Positions 7,950 through 16,024 of a stretch of 64,000 nucleotides of DNA are shown one piece after another. A program made the translations under genes and the position numbers. Below the pieces are notes generated by a model. It saw only the letters and a list, made by a program, of their open reading frames with translations, ran no database searches and was not told the origin of the DNA. The number at the start of each line of letters is the position of its first letter. Position 1 is the stretch's first letter. The stretch spans positions 2,876,501 to 2,940,500 of the forward strand of contig NZ_CP073720.1 in the NCBI RefSeq assembly GCF_025137375.1, given 5' to 3'. This DNA comes from Dactylosporangium fulvum. GTDB lineage: Bacteria > Actinomycetota > Actinomycetes > Mycobacteriales > Micromonosporaceae.

Positions 7950-10267
7950 CCGATGTCGCCCTGCTGATCGGCACCCCCGACGGCGAACGCCGGATCACGC
8001 CGGGGGAGACGGCACTGCGGATCGGCCGCGATCCGCTGTGCCGGATCGTCATCGACGACCCTCGCGTGTCCCGGGAACATCTCGAGGTGCGCCACCGCGC
8101 CGGCGGATGGTGGCTGCGGGACCTGGGCAGCCAGAACGGCACGTACGCCGGGGGTGCGCGGGTCGACGAGCTCGACCTGGCGCAGCCGCGGCAGGTCCGG
8201 CTCGGCGGCGCCGACGGGCCGGCGCTCACCCTGCGCCCGGAGCCGGTCCGGGCCGACGTGCCGCTGGAGACGGTCGCGGCCGCGGCCCGGACGGCGACGG
8301 GGGCGTCCGGGCCGCGGTTCGAGGCCGGCCGGCTGCCCTCCGCGGTCCACCGGGCCGAGCACCGGACCCGGATCGGGCGCGCCCCGGACAACAACATCGT
8401 CCTCGACGACCTCCAGGTGTCGCGGTACCACGCGGACCTGCTGCGGACCCCGGCCGGCCTGAAGCTCGTCGACCTCGGCACCCGCAACGGCACGTTCGTC
8501 AACGGCCACCGGATCTCCGAGGCCGACCTGCACTCCGGCGACCTGCTGTCGTTCGGGCGGCACCAGCTCGTCGTCGACGGCACCGAGCTGCGGGAGTACG
8601 TCGACACCGGGCGGGTCTCCCTCCGGGTCGACGGGCTGGGTGTCACGGTCGCGGGCGGCAGACGGCTGCTCGACGGCGTCGGCTTCACGCTCGACGAGTG
8701 CAGCCTCCTCGCCGTGGTGGGCCCGAGCGGGGCCGGCAAGTCGACCCTGCTCGGGGCGCTGACCGGCTACCGCCCGGCGAACGAGGGCACGGTCGTCTAC
8801 CAGGGACGCGACCTGTACGCCGAGTACGACGACCTGCGCCAGCGGATCGGCCTGGTGCCGCAGGACGACATCCTGCACTCGGCGCTGACCGTGCGCCGGG
8901 CCCTGCGGTACGCCGCCGCGCTGCGGTTCGGATCCGACGTGACCGGCGCGGAGCGGGAACAGCGCATCGACGAGGTGATCGGCCAGCTCGGCCTGACCGC
9001 CCAGGCCGACCAGCGCATCGACACCCTCTCCGGCGGGCAGCGCAAACGCACCTCGGTCGCGCTGGAACTGCTCACCGAGCCGTCGCTGCTGTTCCTCGAC
9101 GAGCCGACGTCCGGGCTCGACCCGTCGCTGGACCGGGACGTGATGGTGAGCCTGCGGGACCTCGCCGACCGGGGCCGTACCGTCGTTGTGGTCACCCACA
9201 GCCCGTTGCACCTCAACGTCTGCGACCGGGTGCTGGTCCTCGGCCGCGGTGGCAAGGTCGCCTACTTCGGGCCGCCCGCCGACCTGCTGCCGTTCTTCGG
9301 TGCGTACGAGTACGCCGACGTCTTCAAGCAGGTGTACGACAACCCCGACGACTGGGCCGCGCGGTACGCCGCCACGGTGGCGCCGCGACCCGCCGCCGAA
9401 CCGGCCGCACCGGCGGTGGCACCGGCACAGGCGCCGCCACCCCGGCAGGGCTGGTGGCGGCAGCTGACGATCCTGACCCGGCGGTTCGCCGCCGTGACCC
9501 TGGCCGACCGGATGTACGCGGCCCTGCTGCTCGGGTTGCCGCTCGGCCTCGCCGCCCTGCTGCACGTGATCCCCGGCGACGACGGGTTCACCGGGCCAGG
9601 CGACCCGCTCGCCCGCAGCGCCGAGGCGTCGCAGTTGCTCGTGGTGCTGATCATCGGGGCCGTCTTCTTCGGACTCGCCGGCGGTGTGCGGGAGCTGGTC
9701 CGTGAGCGCCCCGTCTATCGCCGGGAACGGGCCGTCGGGCTCGCCCCGGGCGCGTACCTCGGCTCGAAGCTGCTGGCGTTCGCCGTCGTGAACGGGGCAC
9801 AGGCGGTGCTGTTCGTGGTGGTGGGCCTCGCCGGGCGTCCCGGGGCGCAGGAGGCGCTGGCGCTGCGCTGGCCGTTGCTGGAGCTCATCGCCGTGGTCTG
9901 GTCGACCGCTCTGGTCGCGACCGTGACGGGCCTGCTGGTCAGCGCGTACGTCTCGACCGGCGAACAGACGATGCCCGTCCTGGTGGGCCTCGTCATGGCG
10001 CAGCTGGTGCTCTGCGGAGGGCTGTTCGCCGTGGTCGGCCGCACGGGCGTCGAGCAGCTGTCGTGGCTGGCACCGTCCCGATGGGGGTACGCGGCCGCGG
10101 CGGCCACCGTCGACCTTCGCTCGCTGGTGGTGAACCCGAGTGCCGACGCGCTGTGGAGGCACACCGCCGGAGCGTGGTGGTGGGCGATGGGCGTCCTCGC
10201 GCTGCAGTGCGCGGTGGTCACCGGCGCCGCCCGGTGGGCGCTGCGGCGCCACGAGCCGGGCCGCTGA
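7946..10267 (+). CDS. ABC-2 exporter with two N-terminal FHA domains (Rv1747-like)
   Basis: This 773-residue fused half-transporter starts at the ATG overlapping the kinase stop codon. FHA domain 1 covers about residues 20-85 (RIGRDP, SREHLEV, GSQNGTY). FHA domain 2 covers about 140-205 (RIGRAPDNNIVLDD, SRYHADL, GTRNGTFVNG). An ATPase follows with Walker A GPSGAGKST near 258, LSGGQRKR near 362 and Walker B LLFLDEPTSG. The C-terminal 250 residues form an ABC-2 permease with about six helices. FHA domains read phosphothreonine, and in mycobacteria Rv1747, with the same layout, is phosphorylated by the kinase PknF encoded next to it. The substrate is unknown; lipid or glycolipid export is known for relatives. 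Confidence 0.92.
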   Translation: MTDVALLIGTPDGERRITPGETALRIGRDPLCRIVIDDPRVSREHLEVRHRAGGWWLRDLGSQNGTYAGGARVDELDLAQPRQVRLGGADGPALTLRPEPVRADVPLETVAAAARTATGASGPRFEAGRLPSAVHRAEHRTRIGRAPDNNIVLDDLQVSRYHADLLRTPAGLKLVDLGTRNGTFVNGHRISEADLHSGDLLSFGRHQLVVDGTELREYVDTGRVSLRVDGLGVTVAGGRRLLDGVGFTLDECSLLAVVGPSGAGKSTLLGALTGYRPANEGTVVYQGRDLYAEYDDLRQRIGLVPQDDILHSALTVRRALRYAAALRFGSDVTGAEREQRIDEVIGQLGLTAQADQRIDTLSGGQRKRTSVALELLTEPSLLFLDEPTSGLDPSLDRDVMVSLRDLADRGRTVVVVTHSPLHLNVCDRVLVLGRGGKVAYFGPPADLLPFFGAYEYADVFKQVYDNPDDWAARYAATVAPRPAAEPAAPAVAPAQAPPPRQGWWRQLTILTRRFAAVTLADRMYAALLLGLPLGLAALLHVIPGDDGFTGPGDPLARSAEASQLLVVLIIGAVFFGLAGGVRELVRERPVYRRERAVGLAPGAYLGSKLLAFAVVNGAQAVLFVVVGLAGRPGAQEALALRWPLLELIAVVWSTALVATVTGLLVSAYVSTGEQTMPVLVGLVMAQLVLCGGLFAVVGRTGVEQLSWLAPSRWGYAAAAATVDLRSLVVNPSADALWRHTAGAWWWAMGVLALQCAVVTGAARWALRRHEPGR

Positions 10268-10287
10268 CCGGAGAGCAGGGGGAACGA

Positions 10288-10905
10288 ATGACCCACCTCG
10301 AGCATGCCCTGCGCGAGGGCTGGAACAGCGCATGTCAGCTGTACGGCCATCTCCACGCCGGCGGCGACCTCGCGGCCCTGCCGCCCGGCACGGTCCGGCT
10401 GAACCCCGACGAGGTGCCGTACGGCGACGCCCTGCTCGGCTACGCCCGCTTCTACGGGACCACGGTGACGTACCAGCAGAGCAGCACGCTCCTGCTGGGC
10501 TCGGCGGCGTTCGTGGCCGCCGGGCTCGCCGCGAACGCGATCGCGAACTCGTCGGCGCGCCACCGGGCGCAGGCGCAGGCGGCCGTCCAGTGGCGCGACC
10601 ACGCGACCGTCCGGACCATCCTCACCAACCGGCGCCTGCTGTGCGACTACCGCGGGCGGTGGCTGAGCTTCTGGCACGAGGGTGTCGTCGAGTTGCAGGG
10701 CGACGTCGCGCGATGGCTGTTCGTGTTGCGCTACCAGGTCGGCGACCCGATCATGCTCCACGGCCCGGCCGCGCCGTGGTTCGCCGTCAGCGTCGCGCAC
10801 CTGGTGTACGGCCGTCCCGGCCTGCGACTGCCGGGCCTCGCCGCGTTGCCCCGCTCGATCGCCGAGGCGGCGGCCCGGCAGCAACGGGCGATCGGCCCGG
10901 CCTAG
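10288..10905 (+). CDS. conserved hypothetical protein with central hydrophobic segment
   Basis: The 205-residue product starts at an ATG with AGGGGGAA 5-11 bases upstream and lies 20 bp after the FHA-ABC gene, so it is probably the last gene of the kinase operon. A hydrophobic stretch at about residues 68-88 (LLLGSAAFVAAGLAANAIA) could be a membrane helix. The C-terminal part (VRTILTNRRLLCDY, then WLSFWHEGVVEL) has the flavour of bacterial PH-like domains, but I cannot assign the family firmly. Its stop codon is the centre of a perfect palindrome shared with the convergent gene. Confidence 0.75.
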   Translation: MTHLEHALREGWNSACQLYGHLHAGGDLAALPPGTVRLNPDEVPYGDALLGYARFYGTTVTYQQSSTLLLGSAAFVAAGLAANAIANSSARHRAQAQAAVQWRDHATVRTILTNRRLLCDYRGRWLSFWHEGVVELQGDVARWLFVLRYQVGDPIMLHGPAAPWFAVSVAHLVYGRPGLRLPGLAALPRSIAEAAARQQRAIGPA

Positions 10906-10924
10906 GCCGGGCCGATCGCCCGTT
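10883..10924. terminator. perfect 42-bp palindrome, bidirectional terminator
   Basis: Twenty-one bases on each side of the centre (10903/10904) are fully self-complementary with no loop spacer. The palindrome contains the TAG stop of the plus-strand gene at its centre, and its right edge (10924) is the last base of the convergent minus-strand gene. It encodes QRAIGPA, the C-terminal residues of the plus-strand protein. The position between two convergent genes makes a shared terminator the simplest reading. Confidence 0.7.
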
Positions 10925-12294
10925 CACCAGCCTCTGATCGCGGGCTCGTAGCCGCCCGCCGGGAGGACGGTGACGTCGGCGAAGGGCCGCTCGGCCACGA
11001 CGGCCCCCTGCGCGTCATAGGCGCGCACCGTGAGCTCGACCGGTCCGGCCAGGTCGAGCCGACCGACACCGTTGACCAGCGGGGTGCTCGCCACGACGGC
11101 CCCCGCACGGAGGAGGTCCACGCGGACGGCGGCGGGCGGAGCCACGATCTGGATCGTGTCGGGCATCTCCTGGGTCCAGTGCGGCAGCCGCATGACGACG
11201 AGCGCCCGTTCGGGGTCGCCGAACACGCCGGTACCGGTCGGGTGGTCCCGCGCGGTCGGCGGCTGGTTCGTGTCGGTGGCGATGGTGATGTACGGTCCGC
11301 CGCCGTCCGGGGTCACCGCCATCACAGTCGCGATCTGGCCCGTGCCGGAGCCGCCGCCGTTGGGATCCTCGACGGGGAAGTTGTCGCTCCAGAGCACGAC
11401 GTAGTGGACCTCGGGCCCGACCAGACCGGTGCTGTAGGCGAGTGCGTCCGCGGCCGTCTGGACTGCGCGTGGTGCGGGCCTGCCCCGCCCGTGCAGCGGG
11501 TTCGGGTCGACCGTGCCGGCTTTCCTGCCGTACGAGGGCACCGCACGCTCGTACAGCACCGTGTCACCGCGGCTCATCCGCACGCGCAGCCCGCGTGGCA
11601 TCGCGGTGGTGTCGCGGACGAGGTAGCCGGCGGGCTCCGGTGCCCAGCTGCGCTGGACCGTGCCGTCGGCGAGGTACCGGGGCTCGCTCGACACGGACAC
11701 GTCGTAACCGTCCGGTCCGAACAGCAGGACATATCCGGCCTCGCCCGGACCGGCGTGCGAACTGCCGTCCACGACGGGGTCTTCGAGGTCGCCCCAGCTG
11801 ACCAGCTTCAGCCGTGTCGCCGGCGTGCCGGCCTTTCCGGTGAGGTTGATCATGAGGGGGGCGGCGGTGACGCCGGCGACGATCACGAGCCGGTGACCAC
11901 CCGGCAGATCGCCGGCGAAGAGCACCCGGAGCCGCGCGCGGTCGCCGGGCAGCCCGAAGCTGTCGGGGTCGTCGACGATGCGGTCGAGCACCGCACCCAG
12001 ATAGGCGGTGTCGCCGGCCAGGGAGCCGCGCGTGGGCGAGTCGAGCAACAGCCGGACCACGGCCGGCGGGTCGCCGTCCTGGCGGCCGGGCCCGCCCCCC
12101 GGGCGTCCGCCGCCGAAGGAGAGCAGCGAGTACGTGAAGCCGGTCAGGACGACCACAACGAGGACGGTCAGCGCGGTCCGTTCGAAGGCGCGCGCGCGTC
12201 GTCGGCGGCGCGCGCCGCGGATGGCCGCGTCGGTGACGTCGTACAGTTTGGCCTGATCGGCAATGTCGTCGAGCGAATCGGCGAGCCGTCTCAC
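10924..12294 (-). CDS. membrane-anchored protein coupled to SigE-family sigma factor
   Basis: This 456-residue protein has a basic cytoplasmic N-terminus of about 38 residues (RGARRRRRARAFER), one membrane helix at about 40-62 (TALTVLVVVVLTGFTYSLL) and a large outer region without recognised catalytic motifs. Its start overlaps the sigma-factor stop (ATGA), so the two are co-translated. The position and topology suggest an anti-sigma factor or a membrane sensor for the sigma factor, but the N-terminal part lacks the HxxxCxxC motif of zinc anti-sigma factors, so this role is an inference. Similar pairs are common in Micromonosporaceae. Confidence 0.75.
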   Translation of the reverse strand: MRRLADSLDDIADQAKLYDVTDAAIRGARRRRRARAFERTALTVLVVVVLTGFTYSLLSFGGGRPGGGPGRQDGDPPAVVRLLLDSPTRGSLAGDTAYLGAVLDRIVDDPDSFGLPGDRARLRVLFAGDLPGGHRLVIVAGVTAAPLMINLTGKAGTPATRLKLVSWGDLEDPVVDGSSHAGPGEAGYVLLFGPDGYDVSVSSEPRYLADGTVQRSWAPEPAGYLVRDTTAMPRGLRVRMSRGDTVLYERAVPSYGRKAGTVDPNPLHGRGRPAPRAVQTAADALAYSTGLVGPEVHYVVLWSDNFPVEDPNGGGSGTGQIATVMAVTPDGGGPYITIATDTNQPPTARDHPTGTGVFGDPERALVVMRLPHWTQEMPDTIQIVAPPAAVRVDLLRAGAVVASTPLVNGVGRLDLAGPVELTVRAYDAQGAVVAERPFADVTVLPAGGYEPAIRGW

Positions 12295-12812
12295 GACTGC
12301 ACCTCCATCGAATCATGCATGAGGCCGGCGAGTTCCGGCGCTAGGGTCCGCAGCCGCGACAGGGCATGACTGGTCTGGCTCTTGACGGTGCCGACCGAGG
12401 TGCCCATCACCTGCGCGGTGTCGGCCTCGGACAGATCCTCGAAGTACCGCAGCACCACGACCGCGCGCTGCCGGCGGGTGAGCTTGGCCAGGGCCTGTTC
12501 GAGCACGAGCCGCAGCACGGCCCGGTCCGTCTCGTCGCCGGCGGACGCCCTGTCGGGCACGGCGGCGGTGGTCTGCTCGAGGTACCGGCGCCTGCGCCAG
12601 GACCGCACGTGCTCGTGGTAGAGGATCTTGCGGATGTACGTCTCCGGGTCGCCCGTCGCTGAGATCCGCGACCACTGCACAGCGGCCTTGATCAGCGCCG
12701 ACTGCAGGAGATCCTCAGCCTGGGCATGACCACCGGCGAGCAGGTATGCGGCACGGGACAGCCGTGGCAGCCGTGCACGCACGAACTCACGGAATCCCTC
12801 TTCGTCGACCAC
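12291..12812 (-). CDS. SigE-family ECF RNA polymerase sigma factor
   Basis: The 173-residue protein shows sigma region 2 (FVRARLPRLSRAAYLLAG, AEDLLQSALIKAAVQW, DPETYIRKILYH) and region 4 (LTRRQRAVVVLRYFEDLSE, then MGTSVGTVKSQTSHALSRLR). This is the SigE-70 subfamily abundant in Streptomyces and Micromonosporaceae. The start is the GTG at 12812 (protein start MVDEEGF). It is coupled to the downstream membrane-protein gene. Its leader carries a 10-bp inverted repeat at 12823-12862 and, further upstream on the minus strand, two TGACAAA copies 13 bp apart (about 12883-12904) that could be part of its promoter. Confidence 0.9.
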   Translation of the reverse strand: MVDEEGFREFVRARLPRLSRAAYLLAGGHAQAEDLLQSALIKAAVQWSRISATGDPETYIRKILYHEHVRSWRRRRYLEQTTAAVPDRASAGDETDRAVLRLVLEQALAKLTRRQRAVVVLRYFEDLSEADTAQVMGTSVGTVKSQTSHALSRLRTLAPELAGLMHDSMEVQS

Positions 12813-12822
12813 GCGGCTCCCT

Positions 12823-12862
12823 CCGGACTGCTTCTACCGTGTACATGCCTCCAGCAGTCCGG
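12823..12862 (-). promoter_or_regulatory. 10-bp inverted repeat in the sigma-factor leader
   Basis: CCGGACTGCT (12823-12832) and AGCAGTCCGG (12853-12862) are exact inverted repeats around a 20-base loop, ending 10 bases before the sigma-factor start codon. If transcribed it would form a stem next to the ribosome-binding region; it could also be an operator. The function is not shown. Confidence 0.4.
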
Positions 12863-12942
12863 CGGGTTGGAACCCGCGCCGATGATTTGTCACAGCTTTT
12901 TGTCAGGAACCATCCGGACCCTGAGCATCCTCCGGCGCGCCG

Positions 12943-13014
12943 GTGCCGGAAGGCTCGGCCGCCAAGCGCGCCTACCTGGAGACGGTCCTGGCGGCCGTCA
13001 TCGGCACCGGCTAA
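12943..13014 (+). other. short open frame, possible gene relic
   Basis: A plus-strand frame from GTG 12943 encodes 23 residues (PEGSAAKRAYLETVLAAVIG and so on) and ends with TAA at 13012-13014, overlapping the end of the convergent oxidoreductase gene. It reads like the C-terminal tail of a longer protein, with a stop upstream at 12922 in the same frame. There is no convincing ribosome-binding site. It may be a remnant or chance. Confidence 0.2.
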
Positions 13015-14081
13015 CCGGTCGTGGCCGGCAGCGGCACCACCTGCCGCCGCTCGGCGGAGCGCCGGGCGGCCTCCAGCACGGTCAGCGCGGCGACCGCGTC
13101 GGCCGGATCGACCGGCGGCGGCGCGCCGTCGCGCAGCGCGGCGGCGAGTCCACTGTAGAACTGCTGGTATGCGCCGGGTTCGGTGCGCACCGCGCGGTCC
13201 TGCCCGCCGACGGTGAGCACACCGTAGTTCGCCGGATCCTCCTCGCCCCAGCCGGGCTCGGTGGGCAGCCGACCGGCCCGCAGCGCGTCCTCCTGCACGT
13301 CCATGCCGAACTTGACGTACGCCGCCCGGTCGCCGAGCAGCCGCAGCCGCGGGCCGGGCGACGCGGCGACCGAGCTCATCCACAGGTGCGACCGGGCGTC
13401 CCCGTCGTGCCGCAGCGCCACGAACACGTCGTCGTCGACGGTGATCCCGTCGCGACGGCTGTGCACCTCCGCGTACACCTCGGTCGCCGGCCCCAGCAAC
13501 TGCAGCGCCTGGTCGACGACGTGGCTGCCGAGGTCGTACAGCAGGCCGCCGGCGTCGGCCGGGTCGTCGCTCTCCCGCCAGCCGCCCTTCGGCACGGGCC
13601 GCCACCGCTCGTACCGTGACTCGAACCGCCGGATCCGTCCGAGCACGCCCTCGTCGACCAGCCGGCGTGCCGTGCGGAAGTCACCGTCCCAGCGCCGGTT
13701 CTGGTACACGGTCAGCAGCAGCCCCCGCTCGGCCGCCAGCTCGACCAGTGCCGCGCCCTCCGCGGCGGTCGGCGTCAACGGCTTGTCGACCACCACGGGC
13801 AGGCCGGCCTCCAGCGCGGCCCGGGCCAGCGGCACGTGGGTCCGGTTCGGCGAGGCGATCACGACCGCGTCGAGCTCGCCGGCCGCGGCCCACAGGTCCT
13901 CGGCCCGGTCGACGAGCCGTGCCTCCGGATGGGCCTCGGCGGCGCTCCGGCGGCGCCCGGGGTCGGCGGTGACGATCGCGGCCAGCCGCAGGCCGGGTGT
14001 GGTGCTGATCAGCGGTGCGTGGAACGCGGCGCCGGCCAGGCCGTAGCCGACCAGTCCGACCCGCAGGGAGGTGTCGCTCAT
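13011..14081 (-). CDS. Gfo/Idh/MocA family oxidoreductase
   Basis: This 356-residue NAD(P)-dependent oxidoreductase has the Rossmann motif GYGLAGAAFHAPL at the N-terminus, VVIASPNRTHVPLA near residue 75, and DKPLTPT near 100 in place of the family EKP motif. The C-terminal GFO_IDH_MocA domain shows LYDLGSHVVDQALQLLG. Family members oxidise or epimerise sugars and cyclitols. It lies 47 bp downstream of the debranching-like gene on the same strand and is probably the last gene of that carbohydrate operon. The precise substrate cannot be inferred. Confidence 0.88.
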   Translation of the reverse strand: MSDTSLRVGLVGYGLAGAAFHAPLISTTPGLRLAAIVTADPGRRRSAAEAHPEARLVDRAEDLWAAAGELDAVVIASPNRTHVPLARAALEAGLPVVVDKPLTPTAAEGAALVELAAERGLLLTVYQNRRWDGDFRTARRLVDEGVLGRIRRFESRYERWRPVPKGGWRESDDPADAGGLLYDLGSHVVDQALQLLGPATEVYAEVHSRRDGITVDDDVFVALRHDGDARSHLWMSSVAASPGPRLRLLGDRAAYVKFGMDVQEDALRAGRLPTEPGWGEEDPANYGVLTVGGQDRAVRTEPGAYQQFYSGLAAALRDGAPPPVDPADAVAALTVLEAARRSAERRQVVPLPATTG

Positions 14082-14128
14082 GATGTGCAGTCTTCCCTAC
14101 CCGCCGGGCCGGACCGACGCCGTCCTGA

Positions 14129-16024
14129 TCATCCGATGCTGCGCCGCGCGCGGATGAACTCCGCGACCGACCAGGCTTGGAACGGGCAGCCGGTGGCGGT
14201 GTGCGGCGGGTCGCCCTCCGCGGTCTCCGACACCGAGCCCAGACCCCATTCGCTGAGGTGCAGTTCCAGGCCGTCCAGCAGGCCCTCGGTGCCGGCGCCG
14301 ACGCGCAGCGACGCGTCGGTGAACGGCCCGATCAGCCAGGGCCAGACGGTGCCCTGGTGGTAGGCGTGGTCCCGCTCGACCGGGCTGCCGTTGTGCCGGC
14401 CGAGATAGGCGGGCGTGTCCGGCGCGAGGGAACGCAGGCCGACCGAGGTGAGCAGCGCGGTGCGGCACACCTCGACCGGTTGCGGGTCCTGGACCGGCAC
14501 GTGGGGCAGGGCAACGGCGAGCAACTGGTTCGGGCGGACGGCAGGGTCGTCGCCGCCCGGCCCGTCGATGACGTCGTAGAGGCCGAGTCCGTCGGGCCGG
14601 GGAAAACGACGCCGGAACGCGGCCGCGGCCCGCTCCGCGGCGGCGCCCCAGTCGTTCCGCCGGCCGATCCGGTCGAACAGCGCGGCGGTCACCGCGAGTC
14701 CTTCGATCCACAGTGCGTTGATCTCGACCGGCTTTCCCTGGCGTTCGGTGACGGGCCGGCCGTCGACGCGGGCGTCCATCCAGGTGAGCGCATACCCGGG
14801 ACAACCCTGCGTGAGCAGGCCGTCAGCCGGGTCGGCGGCGATGCCGTAACGGGTGCCGTGCCGGTGGTGGACGAGGATGTCCTGCATGCTGTCGGCGAGG
14901 ACGGCGACGGTGTCGAGATCTCCCGTCGCGTCGACGTACCGGCCGATGGCGTGCAGGAACCACAGGGCCGCGTCCGCGGTGTTGTACTCCAGCGTTCCGG
15001 TGTCGGCGGTGTTGGCGAGCATCCCCTCCGACACGGTCGCGCCGGCCCGCAACAGGACCTCCCGGGCTTCGGCGTGCCGGTTGGTGGCCAGCAGCAGCCC
15101 CTCGAAGGAGGTCATCAGGTCGCGTGACCACTCCCCGAACCAGGGGTACCCGGCGACGGCCGAAGGCCCGGTGGGCGTGTCGATGAGGAACTGGTCGGCG
15201 GCGATCGCGAGCTGCCGTCCGGTGGCGTCGGTGGCGCCGGCTTCCCTGCCGAGCTTCCGCGCACGCCGCCGGGCCGCGGTGACGAGGCCGGTGGCCGCCG
15301 GCAGGGTGCCGTCGAACGGCGCCGCGGCGGCCGTGACCTGGACGGTGTCGCCGGGCGCCAGTTCCGCGGTGAACTGCCCGGCCGCCCAGAGGTCCTCGAC
15401 CGGATTCAGCCCGCGGGCAGCCTCCTCCCGGGCGTACACCCCGCGGTACCAGTCGCCACCGGGTTGCCAATCCGGGCCGGTCACCCGGTAGGCGTTCTCG
15501 AACTCGAAGCCGCCGGCGACCGCGGTCACCTCCGGGTCGCCGCCGGCGTGGCGCTCGCCGTGAGCGTCCCGCCACGTGCACAACGGCACCAGGTCCAGCC
15601 TGACCGGCCGTGGGGCCCGGAGCAGACGGAACACGACGCCGACCGCGGGACGGCCGTGCGCCATCGCGATCTCGCGCTGGAGCACCACGTCGCCGAGGTC
15701 CCAGCGCCAGCACGGGACACCGTGGTCGAGGCTGAAATGCGCGAGGTGCACATGGCCCGCGGGATCCACGGCGCCGCCGGCCCACTCGTCGGTGGCGAGC
15801 CGGAACAGCCGTTCGCCGACCCGCACGGTGGGCTCGAGGGCGGCGAGGCCGAGCCGGCGGGAGCTCGCACCGGGCGACGCGACCACGAGCAGTCCGTGGT
15901 AGCGGCGGGTGCGCAGGCCGGCGACCGTGCCCATCGCATAGCCGCCGAGGCCGTCGGTCACCAGCCACTCGCGGGAGGAGGCGAGTTCGAGGTCGCCGCA
16001 GATCTGCCGGCCGAACGCGATCAT
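14129..16024 (-). CDS. glycogen debranching enzyme-like amylo-alpha-1,6-glucosidase
   Basis: The protein has 631 residues. The N-terminal domain (SSREWLVTDGLGGYAMGTV, RRYHGLLV) is the GDE_N-like domain. The C-terminal (alpha/alpha)6 domain contains GYPWFGEWSRDLMTSFEGL, ANTADTGTLEYNTADAALWF, QGKPVEINALWI and GTVWPWLIGPF, all typical of the GDE_C/GH133 family. The frame is open far upstream inside the previous gene, but the ATG at 16024 overlaps the stop of that gene (ATGA) and begins the conserved part, so it is the natural start. It is predicted to hydrolyse alpha-1,6 branch points or related alpha-glucosides in the cytoplasm. Confidence 0.88.
   Translation of the reverse strand: MIAFGRQICGDLELASSREWLVTDGLGGYAMGTVAGLRTRRYHGLLVVASPGASSRRLGLAALEPTVRVGERLFRLATDEWAGGAVDPAGHVHLAHFSLDHGVPCWRWDLGDVVLQREIAMAHGRPAVGVVFRLLRAPRPVRLDLVPLCTWRDAHGERHAGGDPEVTAVAGGFEFENAYRVTGPDWQPGGDWYRGVYAREEAARGLNPVEDLWAAGQFTAELAPGDTVQVTAAAAPFDGTLPAATGLVTAARRRARKLGREAGATDATGRQLAIAADQFLIDTPTGPSAVAGYPWFGEWSRDLMTSFEGLLLATNRHAEAREVLLRAGATVSEGMLANTADTGTLEYNTADAALWFLHAIGRYVDATGDLDTVAVLADSMQDILVHHRHGTRYGIAADPADGLLTQGCPGYALTWMDARVDGRPVTERQGKPVEINALWIEGLAVTAALFDRIGRRNDWGAAAERAAAAFRRRFPRPDGLGLYDVIDGPGGDDPAVRPNQLLAVALPHVPVQDPQPVEVCRTALLTSVGLRSLAPDTPAYLGRHNGSPVERDHAYHQGTVWPWLIGPFTDASLRVGAGTEGLLDGLELHLSEWGLGSVSETAEGDPPHTATGCPFQAWSVAEFIRARRSIG

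Noticed and set aside
7883-10333. An 816-codon open frame on the minus strand
   Set aside because: It is antisense to the double-FHA ABC gene, whose motifs are complete and which is coupled to the kinase gene. No homology is recognisable in the minus frame.
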